From NCBI GenBank assembly GCA_030248215.1, contig JASANG010000086.1, positions 186,001 to 250,000 of the forward strand: a stretch of 64,000 nucleotides of DNA, written 5' to 3'. Source of the stretch: Enoplolaimus lenunculus (Eukaryota; Nematoda; Enoplea; Enoplida; Thoracostomopsidae). Shown one piece after another: positions 12,601 through 24,600 of the stretch. The first letter of the stretch is position 1; the number at the start of each line of letters is the position of its first letter. The notes under the pieces are model-generated. The model worked only from the letters and a program-made list of their open reading frames with translations. It did no database searches and had not been told where the DNA came from. Position numbers and translations under genes: made by a program.

Positions 12601-15600
12601 AATATATATGATGATATTACAATTATAATAGACATACTGTGCGTATGCAAATTATGCGCGAACAACCATCATAACACGACCTCGCTGAGGAGATTTCGCG
12701 AAAAATATTGATGAATTCTGTGAGAAGTTCGTGATTTTGACTCAAGCCTGTATCCTGTATCGCCTGTATAGTTCTTTCCTCGATGTATGCTTATCGCTCT
12801 GATTTAGTAAAACGCGGCCGGTAAATGTTTACTAAAACCCCAACCCAAATCCTGTATAACACCAATATCCAATATTTAATACCAGAAATTACAGGTTATG
12901 CAATTTACTGGCAACCTGCGCCGGAATCCGTAAAGCCGACGCCTGAATCTGGTTTAATCCAGCCACTGGCTTTACCGTTCCCAATACTTTTGCCGTTTTT
13001 CAGAATCCATGTAATTCTAACCCCGTTAGAATCACCCCCTGTTAAACCGTGTACTCTAACCCCGTTAGATTTACACCAAATTTCCGACCAATCTAACCCC
13101 GTTAGATTTGGCCCAGCCGTTGTAGAATAATAAATCTAACCCCGTTAGATTTATTAGACTACGTTTTCCCAGGTTCTCCGATAATCCCCAAGTTTCCTTT
13201 TAACACAACACCAGTATCCGATGCTGGGTAAATTCCTCGCCTTGCGCACACAACTCTATCCGTAACACCCGGTTTCCTTCACATACTTAAGCCGCCGTGA
13301 CAATTCCTAAGATTAATACTATCAAGCCCTACTTACCCAATGCAAGCCAATACTCTTACACTCCTTAACGCACAAAATAAAATTAGAGTAAACTGTAAGC
13401 CCGAAGAATGTAACAATCGCACCGATTTCTACCAGCCAAGAATATGATAATGATTCCGGTCCTGGCTACCCATATGCATCTCGACCTCATTTGCATTTCG
13501 CCGACACCCACAATTGGGTGTCCGCTATGCGGTTGAGGTCCAGAGCCACACACCCGGTCTACTTCCTTTCACAACAACATTAGACACTCATAACAATAAA
13601 GCACTTAACCACACATCATCCAGCGTACCAGTAACAACCCCAGCACCCCGTAGCATCACCCCCGAACATCACCTTAACAGCCCCACACAAAAAGTCTATT
13701 ACCAACCTATTAAAAATGCATACGTCGAATTTCTCGAGGGACGTCTGCATAATAGGCGTCCAACTCCTCTTGTGCCACCCATGGATTGTCGCGTCCCAAC
13801 GATCGCGACGCCCGTTGTTGCTGCTGTTGTCGTTCTATTTGGCGACTTTCTCGAATCGCCTGCCGTACATTCTCCACTTGCTGACTATAATAGCCACGCC
13901 CGGACGCCACTTGCGGTTGTCCCACGCGGCCGCCAACCCGTAGCGGGTACCGCTCGTCCGACACTTGCCGGACACGCTGCCGTACCCCTGCCGTTCGTGC
14001 GGGTGGACTACCAGCCACCCCCTGCGTTACGGTTCCAGACCCTCGGTACCCAGGCGCTGTCTGCGATCGCGCAGCCGATGCACTATACACCGGATTCGCC
14101 TGCCTCGGTCCGATTTTACTCACCACCGACCCGGCGGCCGGTCGCACATATCCGCTCGTTGGTCTCTTTGGACTAACGCGCGCCCTTTGGGCCATTGCCC
14201 TTCTCCTCGCATCCTTGTCGAATCTCCATTTCAACATCCCGTCCGGCCCTCTCACCGCGATATATCCCGGTGCCGGTGGCTGACCCAAACTCGTGCCCGG
14301 CTTTTCCTCTGACTCCGACTGCGACCTAACCTTTTTAGGCTGCAGCTTTATTAATTCCTCCCATAACAGCTCCTTCGACTTTTCCTGTGCCTTCGCCTCT
14401 TCCTGCTTCTGTATCCGTGGTGACCTCCTTGGCGTCAGCTTCCCTTCTGACCCCTCTTTCTCTGCCGGCGGAGGCGTCACATACCCCTCCGCCCGCGTTT
14501 CCTCTTTCTTCGCCTGCAACGTCACCACCGATTTCTTCTGTTCCTTTTCCGGAGACGGAGTTGGCCCTGCTTCTTCCAGCACGTCAAACTCCCCCTCGCT
14601 CACCGGTTCAAACTCCATTTTCCTTTTCTCTTCCGCCTGTTCGCCGGCCGATTCCGCCTGCGTTTCGGACCGCGTACGAGCTTTGCTCGGACCCGGCTGT
14701 ACTTCTTCCTGTCCTGTTACCTGTGTATCCATTGGCTCCACTCCTCGAGCCGCCTTTTCCAAATCGTCAAACAAATACCCTCGACACAAGTCCAGGGCCC
14801 TCCTATTTACCTCGGCGATCCTGGCCAACTCCTCCGTCTCCTTCTGGTCGTAATCCGCAACCATATCCGCCAGTTGCCTTTTCGACTCCTCATCCGGTGC
14901 CAACTCTGGCAACTCCGCATCCCTTTTATTCTCCAGGTATGAGTATGCCTCTGGAAACCATAGCGCTAAATTCGCTATGGCCCGCAGCGTACTCACTGCC
15001 AACAACTTTTCCGTTTCCGCCTGCACTTGCCTCTGTAACGGCAGTAATTTCAATTTCATCTCTGCCCTTACCGTCGGATCCTCCGGCACCATTGCCTTCA
15101 AGTTTTCCCGTTCTAATTTCTTCCTGAGCGTCCAATACTTTTGATTCGCATACGCCCGGGCCATAATCATTGGCCTTATCCTTGCTACCAGCGGATCCTT
15201 TGACTTTTTGAACAATTGCATAATTACGTGAGCCGACAACGGTACAAAGAAATCCGCCGGTGCTCGTCCCCAATGCAGACCGCGCGTGACCACTGCACGT
15301 GCCGCCGCCTCTCTCACTATCCTTCCGAACCACCTCATTACTGCCTGATACACTTGTGGTTCCATCTCAACCATGCGGAATAAACACGCCGCCAAGCCGC
15401 GCTCCGCATAGTTCAGGCACTCCAACCACTCCGATATCAAGGCCTCCTTTCTCAAATAGAATTCGAACGCCTTGATTGCTGCCGTCGCCCAGTGGACCGC
15501 TAAATGCCGCAACAAATCCTTAGGTATCCCTATGTCCGGTTGTTCCGGCGAATCGTTCCCTTCAAAATAGTTCGCATGCAGCACCTGTTGATAACCAGCC

Positions 15601-18600
15601 TTATAGTTGATCAACATGTGCCCCTTTGGCAAGATGACCATATCCGGAAAGGCAACTATGCCCTTCCCGGGTCGCCTTGTCCGTTGCGCCATCTGCCAGG
15701 CCGTTTGGCCTCGCGCCTCCTGTCTCCTTTGTCCACCCGTTGTCCGCGGCACATCCTTTTCACCTATCACCTGTACCGACGCTGCCTCATCCTCTGTGCC
15801 GCCGGACAACTCCACCTCCTCAATATCCATGCGCACCGTTTTCCGTGCACGTCCTGGCGTTAAAGACCTCTGTCTCTTTAACGCTCCCTTTTGACTCGCA
15901 GACGTCCTATCGTCGGACGGCTCCGGTGACTCTTCCCATCTATCTCCGGCAACTCTCTTTTTTAACCTGTCATTCTCCTCGGCCAATTCCTGCACCTGGT
16001 TCTCCAGCTGCCTCTTTTCCCCAACGAGCGTCATGACTTCCTCCAATGCCTTATTCAACTTTTCCATCATCGACTGACGCTCGGCTTCCTTCTCCTTCAC
16101 CTTTTCCTCAGTCCGCCTCACCAGCTGTTCCGCACCGGACACATGCTCGTGAGCCCTCTGCCGCTGGTCTCCAGCCGCTAAAACCGCAGTTTCCAACTCT
16201 ACTATCCTTTTCCGGTTCTGCGTTACGCGTTCCGCGTAACCCAGCAAATCCCTCCATGCCTCTACCGCAAACTCCTGATATGCCCGTAGCGTATTAGCCA
16301 TGGCCATCGCCTCAATATCCGTTTCCTTCCGCAGCGTCCAATTTCCTTCTAAATCCCGTACGTTCGCCTGTACCATCGCGTACGAACTTTCAATTTCCGC
16401 AACCCCGAATCCCCCTGGTGGGTACATTCTGGTCAGCGCTGCCTTCAACCTTTCAATCAACTCCTTATCCTGCAGCTGCCTGTTCTCGATATCCCGTTTC
16501 AACGCTTCCTCCAGAAACAACGCCGGACTGAATTCCGCCAAACCCGACCCTGCTTTCGGAGGGTCCGGTACCATCTCTGCCCAATACACTCCTTTCGGCA
16601 ACGGCGGTGGAGGAGGAGTTACACACGGCTGCGCTAGGAAGGGCGAGCCTTCCACGACCGATGAAGTATCCGTCGGCATCCGTGGGTACCTCCCCTCCTG
16701 ATACGCTTCCGGGTTCAGCACTCTCCATTCCTTTTTAATCGTCGTAACCGAAGCGCTGTCCAATGCGCTTCCGCTATCCGCCAACTGTTTCCCTTTTCCT
16801 ACTCCTTTTCCTTTTCCGATTGCCTCTGGTGTGCACAATTGGTCCACACCTGGCTTAGCCGATGGCATATCCATCCGCTCCGCTCCTTTCTCCGCCGTCT
16901 CTGTATCCATTTGCTCATCCTCGCTTGAGCCATCTAAGTTCACCTCTATTACACCTTCCTTCTTTTTCCATTTCTTTTTCTTGCCGTCCGTTTTCTCCAC
17001 AGGTGACGTCGCCGTCGACGCCCCCCGGCTTGACATACTCGACCTTTTCTGAGCTTCACCTGACGATGTAGGTTCTACCTCTGAGACCTCCATCTCCGTC
17101 AAGCTCTCTACCGACGGGGTTATCCCAAACGCCGCCAATTGCTCTTACACTCAATCCTTTTAACCTTCTATATTCCGCCTCTATATCCACCTTCAGTGGT
17201 TTTACTCCCACTGACGGTGTTCCGCTTCCGTGTTTCCTACGCACATCCTGCATTATCTCCTGACCGCCCGGCGTCATGACTTCGCATACGATATCGGCAT
17301 GTCATCTGATGCCCTTAGCATACCTGCTCCTGCTGCCCGTTTTTTCATTTCGTCGAAATGGCTGTCAAGCCATTTTCCCACCTCTTTTTCGTGAATTACG
17401 TCCGTTTGCACCGACGTACCGCACGGCTTCTTCCGCCCTGCGAATTCCTTCTCCAACGGATTTTGGCCTGACGACACAATGGACTGGACGTAAATTGACT
17501 CCCAGTCCTGTTCGCGCGGCTGAACCGAAACAAAGTATTGTTTCCGTTTTGCTCTCTCCTTTGGTGTTTCCTTTCTCACGGTCGGCTGCTCCTTTGCCCA
17601 CCGGATCAACTTCCTTGCCCATTCTGGCCACATATCCACCGCATCCTGTTCCACCTTATGTGCCGCGATTTCCGCCGCACTCCTTTCAACCTGTGCTTTC
17701 AACTCTGCTTCCGCCGGCCAGAGTAACGAGATCCGCTGCAAGTTATCTGGAATCGATATATCCAGCGGTCGCGTTACTCCCCGAAACAATTGAAAGACCG
17801 ACACACGCTTTAGGTGCCGCTTTCCTTCTACTTGCCTGATCGTTTCCTCAAACAACCTCAAATACTCCGATTCATAATCCTGGTAATCCCTCAACGTTAT
17901 CGGCAACTGCGGACTGCTTCCCGTCCGCACTTCCGGGTTTTCCCATTCATCTGTCCGAACATTTCTATCGTTCTATACAATTCGAACGCCACCGCTTCCC
18001 GTGTTCGATCCACTACATGCTCCGTTTGCCGTGACACCATGGCCACCGCTAAATCCGCCAGCATCACGTCCAACGCCGCGTAATGTATTAACTTAAGAAA
18101 ATCCAAATCCGCCGCGTCTTCTCGTGGCTGGCCCTTTGCTGTGTTTCGCCGCAACAGGGCGATCCACTTTGCCGTATGCGGTGTCTCCCCTTTATCCACT
18201 CCGAAATATCGTTTCATAGCCCACCGCAAACTGTTCTCCTTGAAGAGGCTGCCATGCACCCTCTGCAAATCCACTGTCTGATCGTCCTTCGGACACGATT
18301 CCTTTAATCCTGCCTCCCACATCATCTTATCCGCTTTAATATTCCACCATACCTTTACTTTCCGCGGGTTCCACAACAAGCTTCGAATCTGTTCTGGAAC
18401 CTTACCGCCGAAAGCATGTACGTCCACAATGAACACTGCTCCTTCCGTTGTTCCAATTTGCAACAACCGAATCCTATTCCTGTATTTCTTTTCCGACGGC
18501 CCGGCCAACCAGTCATCATCGATATACTCGTGGACCACCGGCGGAAAGATCCCCATCGTTGATGGATGCGGATTATCTTTCGGCACCGCCCTGTATAATT

Positions 18601-21600
18601 CCAGCGCGTCCCGATACTTCAAGCCCTTTTTCTCGTCCCATGAGATGCCTTCAATATCACACGACAAAATATTTGTCCTGGAAGCATCTATGATATTCAC
18701 CGCAATATCTGCCTGCCGTTCGTTTGATATTATAGCAACGAACCGCGGTTTGCCCCATTCTCTTCCGAGTGCAGAGTTCGGGACCCAAAACTCGAGCGAG
18801 TGGCATGGATGCCGCTCCCCCGATAATGGGGACGAACCCTGCACTTCCTTTAATACTGCCGGTTTCGATACCACCTTCGGCATCGATCTCCGCCAAGCCT
18901 GACTAACTCCGCTATCAAGTGCCCGTCTCCATTGACATTGATGACAAAATACAACTTTTGAAAATTCACGATAATTTTTATAAAAAAAACTAACTAATAA
19001 GTTTTGATTAAGAATTAATAATAGTATCAAATAGTATTCTCTGAAAAGAACAACTATATATTTATTAATTTTTACAAAAACTAAACCCGCGTATTCTACC
19101 ATTAGAATCCGCGCACCTTCAACTTTTATAACCAACAACAACGCGTATTCTACAATTAGAATCCGCGTATTTTCACCCTGTCCTCCACCATATAGTCATA
19201 AGGGGGCCTCCACGATTACCGTGCAGGATGGACAGTACCAAATTTGCTGGGGAGGTTCCTTTTCCAGTCCGACACAGGCGAAGTGATACCACTCCAAGCA
19301 CAGGTCGCACTGCACCCAGTCAATCTCTAAATCCGTATCTACATCCGTTACATACTCCCCTTTACATATGTAACACGTCGCGTCATCCGCTGCTCTCTCC
19401 TGTTCCTGTGGCCTCAGCCTCCTTTCATATTGCAGATAGTCCTCTACGGACCCTCCAAAATGTTTCACCAGAGCCTTGTTATACCAAGCCTCTGGTTTTG
19501 TTGGCGACCCCAAGTATTGCAACTTTAAATTGGGTCCCTCAACTGCTCTCACCCTGAACAACCTTTCAAACTCCGGATGAAACTTATTCGCCAACCGTTT
19601 CCCTGATAGCTTAACCCGGTTTTTCATGATCACGATATCTCCTATGGAGAAATCCCGACTCCTGGCCCGCCTGTCATAATGCGCCTTGTACTGCGTTTGG
19701 GCCCTCTGAATCTGTTTCGCCGTAATGTCCCAGGCTTTTGATAGCTGGTCCATTAAGCCGTGTACCCGTGCACCGACCGGGTCCACCGCTTCCGCAATTT
19801 CCGCCATATACCTATTCTCTCCTGGTAAATCCGGGTCCCGTCCATACATCAGAAAGAACGGTGTCTGTCCTGTAGTTGAGTGAATCGTTGTTCTATACGC
19901 GAACAACGCAGCTCCCAAATAATCGTCCCAATTTTTCACCCGTAATTCCACTATCGGTTTCAAAATCCGAATCAACGTTTGGTTCCATCTCTCCACCAAT
20001 CCGTTAGCCTGATGGTGATATGGCGTGCTATACGCGACTCTCGTCCCTAAGCGCGCCATTTCACACTTATAAAGTTCCGACACAAACGCCGGACCTTGAT
20101 CCGATAAAATTACCCTGGGTACCCCATACGTCGGTACCAACCTGTCCGTAATCAAACTCAATATCGTCCTGGCCGTCTGATCCTGTGTGGCATATGCCTC
20201 TGGCCACTTCGTAAAATAATCCATAAAACAGACAATATATTTATTCCCTGTTTCCGTCGGTAGTAGTGGCCCAATTACGTCCACTCCTAACATATGAAAT
20301 GGGGCGACCGCCTTTATCGGTTGTAACGGTCCCCTCCTGTTCGGTCCTGGTTTAAACCTTGCACACGGAATACACCTATCGATGTATTCCTGCAAATCCT
20401 TCGCCATCGTCGGCCAGTAAAACTTTTTGTTCAGCTTTCCATAAACTTTATCGAAAGCTAAATGCCCTCCGTACTTTGTGGAGTGAGCCTGTTCCATCAG
20501 CGTTTCCCGAAATAAACCTGGAACCGCGAGCCTGAATTCCAATATATCCGTTTTCACCGGTTTTGTCTTTTTCCTGGCCTGGTACAAAATTTCCTTATAC
20601 ACCAGGAATCTCGGTTCATTCTGCATAACCCATTTCTTTACATCCTCCGGAACTTCACCTTCCATAATCCCTTGCTCGATGAACTTAATCATCCAGCCGA
20701 AATGTGGATCCTCTAGTTGCGCCTCTCGCATCTGCCGTTTATCCCATGGCGCCTCTATTTCAAAATACGTCTGCGCCTCACCTCGTCGAGTCAGAGCTTC
20801 TGACTCCACGCGTTCCTCATCCATTTCCTGTTCCTCCTCTTCCAAATTTGGATCCACTACCCGGTCTCCGCTTTCCTCAACTCTAGCCACCGCAGGAGTC
20901 ATATGTTCCTCCTGCCGCTGCTGTTCCTTTATCGCCTGGAGCAATTTTTCCTCTCTCCGCTCCATCCTTTCCCGAATTTTCCTCTTTTTCGGATCCTCTT
21001 CCGCCGCATCCAATATCGGCGGACGTGACAACGCATCCGCATTCTTATGCTTTTTCCCCGGTTTATACACCACCGTGAATTTAAATTCTTGAAGTTTCAA
21101 AGCAAACCTCATCAACCGTGGTGTCAACGCTCCGATCACCCTCATTTTCCCTAGAATTTGCACCAGGGGAGCGTGATCCGTAATAACCGTGGTCGTACTT
21201 CCTATTAAATAGGTCCGGAATTTCATAAACGCCACGACCACCGCTAAACATTCCTTTTCCGTAATTGCATACCTTTGTTCCGTTTCCGAAAACTTTTTAC
21301 TCCCGAAGTGGATCGGATGCTCCTCTCCATCCTCTGCCACCTGTTGCAAGACGAAGCCCGCTCCTTCCTGACTCGCATCCGTATACAACAGGAACGGCTT
21401 CGTATGATCCGGGTACGCTAACACCGTATCCGCTGTTAGCCTCTGTTTCAACTGCTCGAATGCCATCTGACATTCCAGGTCCCATTCCTTTACTATCGAC
21501 TTCCCTTTTTGACTTCCCTGTGTCAGCTGTGTTAGCGGATATGCTATCACACTATAATCCTGTACAAACTGCCTGTAGTATCCGGTCAAGCCCAAAAACG

Positions 21601-24600
21601 ATCTCAGTTCCGTTACCGTCTTCGGTACCCGACAGTTCTGCACCTGTTTAACCTTGTCCTCGTCCGGCCGTACTCCTCCGTTAGAAACGACGTGCCCTAA
21701 AAAGCGCACCTCTTTCTGGGCGAACGAGCACTTCTTCCCTTTAATTGTCAATCCGGCATCCCTTAATTTGTCAAACACCTTTTCCAAGTCCAGCATATGC
21801 TGGTTAAAAGACTTCGAAAAGATTATGACATCATCGAGATAGCATAAGCATATCTCCATGAGCAATCCCGAGAACACCATCTGCATCATCCTCTGAAAGG
21901 TTGCCGGCGCGTTTGTCAACCCGAACGGCATCACCCGGAACTCATACAACCCTTCATGACAAATAAATGCCGTTTTCTCAATATCCTCCTGTTCCATCTG
22001 AATCTGCCAGTAACCCGACTGCAGATCTACCGTTGTAAAATATTTCGCACCCCTCAGCGCATCGATCGTTTCATCAATCCGCGGGAGTGGAAAACTATCC
22101 TTTTTTGTCACCTCATTCACCTGCCTGTAGTCCACACAAAACCTCATAGTCCCGTCCTTCTTTTTAACAAGAACGACCGGAGATGCCCATGGACTCTTTG
22201 AGGGTTGTATAACCCCTTCCTTCAACATTTTCTTGACGCAGTCAGATATGATCTGCCTCCTTGCGTACGCCGCGCGACGAATACGTTGCTGAACCGGCGT
22301 CCGCGTCAACATTTCCATCCGGTGTGTCACAACCCCTGTCGAACTAAGGGGTGTTCCTTCTCTCCCGAATACATCCTGGTTTTGGTGCAACAGCGCCTGT
22401 AATATCCGCAGTTGCTTTCCTTCATAGTCCTGTTCCTCCAGTGTTACCTCCTCCGGTAACACTATCTCTCCATCCTTATACGTTTCCACCTGTTCAAGCA
22501 GCCACTTCACAAAGTCGTCTGCTTCTGACGCGTCCTGCCCTTCAGGCATGGCCGCTACCCTGGTTACTGCCGGTAAAATTTGCTCCAATTGAGGCAACTC
22601 CTCTCCTTTTGTCACCTTGATACTGGCTAATGCCTCTTCCCGTTTCACTATTTCCGTAATTTCCTCTGCCTGTTCCACTGACGCCACTATCTCACCTGAT
22701 AGTAGCTGCATCGTCCTTCCCTCAATATTTGAAACCGGCAGGAATACACACCCTTGTTCGTTTTTTACCACCGCCTTGGGTATCAGCAAGGCCTCTAACA
22801 ACGCCTCTGACTCCAATTGCGGTTCCGTTACCACTTCACTTTCCTTTTCCAATTCGCCGCATACCCTGCAACAGACCATCACCGTCGTCTCCGCCGGGAT
22901 CTGTACTGCTGCAGCGACTCTGCATACGTTAGCCACTCGAGGGGCTACCGTATTATCCTTTTCCATCTCTCCTGCCCAATCCTGAATTCTCACCTGTTTT
23001 CCTTCCCAGGGTAATCGTTCCTTTTTCGATTCCCTTTGCTCCAACGGCTCTACTTCAGGAGCCCATACCTGTCCTTCGTCCTGTTTCCAATCACCGTCCT
23101 GCGTCGAAAGTACTTCATTTCCTTTCGCCGTGGACCGTTCCTTTTCTTTTTCCTGTTCACTTTCCTGTTCCAGAGTCGGTATCACCTCCTCTGATACTGC
23201 CGGAATATCATTTCCCGCTAACATCACCTGTTGCGCTGCCCCTTGTGTCGAAGGGTTTTTATCCCCCTTCGGCACAGCCAGCGACTCCGGTACCTGAGGC
23301 TCCTTTCTATTATAATAAGCATTTGCCCGTTCTTCCGGCCTCACGTTTTCCAACCATTCATGCGTCAAGCTTCCATTCCGTACCACCTGGCGAGCACGCC
23401 ACGATCGTACGATTCTCCTGTTCACCATCACCAAGGACCTATTATAATCCAAGGTAATGCCGAAATCATTCAACATATCATCCCCGAAAATCAACGCCGT
23501 TTGCATTTCCGGGGCTATATGGATATTAGCCATTTTTGTCGTTCCGCCCATAGTCACCAGATATTTCAAACACCCAATAGTCTGTTGGGCTATCTGGTTA
23601 TTATAAGTCCTGCATGAACGCCGAAATGACATATTCCGCGCCAGAGTCCAACATCCCTGTTATCTGATAACTCCTGATACTCATTTCAATGTAAAGACCC
23701 GTAGCTTTTGTCGCTGCGGCTCCTTCCACGAAATTCACGCCTGGTTCTGTTACACCTGCCGTTGCCGTAGTCGGCCCTTCATGCATTTTCCTTATCCGCA
23801 CACTCGGTGCTCCATTATCCTGCGCTGCGGCCGTAGGTGATGATATACACGGCCCCAGTACCTCCTTTTGCCTCTGCAATATCACTGGCCCTTGTACCTG
23901 GTTACTGCTCGCCGACGTCATCGGGGGTAACGGTGCGTTCAACCCCGGTATCGGTAGGCGATTTGCCCGAAAACACTCGTGCGACGGGTGATTCGTCCTG
24001 TTACAATGAACGCAAGGGGGGAATCTCCCTCCTTGCCCTCCTTGTGCCTGTCCTTGCCTGTTTCCAGCGTTGCCAGCATTATTCTGCTGCACCGCGGCTC
24101 CACTTGTACCCTGTCTACTCGCCTTTACTGGACATTCTCGTGCGATATGTCCCTGTCCTTCACAAAAGAAGCACGATCCGACTTCCCTTAACTTCCTGAC
24201 TCGCTCTGAATCCCGTGGCACCTGGTCAGATACAACCTGCTGACCCTGTCCTGAACCTTGTGCCTCTGTTTGCTCCTGGTTATTCGCACGAGCTCGTCCT
24301 GCCTGCTGTCGCCGCGCATTCCCGGCGCCAGTATTTTGCCTTGCCTGTTGTGCATTCGTCGCACCCGTTTGCTGTTCCTGTTTCGACTCTATTTTACTCC
24401 CTTTTTCCTTCACGTTCAACGTGCCGTCAGCTTCAAGTTGCCTCTGCAACTTCAAGGCACGGCGCCGCAACTCCTGAAATGACTCCACTATACCCAGTTG
24501 CAGCCGTTGTTTCATTTCCGGGAACGAGTTGTTCACAAATGTCTGACACAACAAGTCCCTGCTTTCCTCCGTATTCGCAAATTGTTTCTCTAGATATCTT

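Noticed and set aside
13514-14176. Plus-strand ORFs across the LTR element, for example 220 and 246 residues, Pro/Ser-rich
   Set aside because: Shadows of the minus-strand ORFs. They have no domains, and their composition follows from the complementary codon usage.
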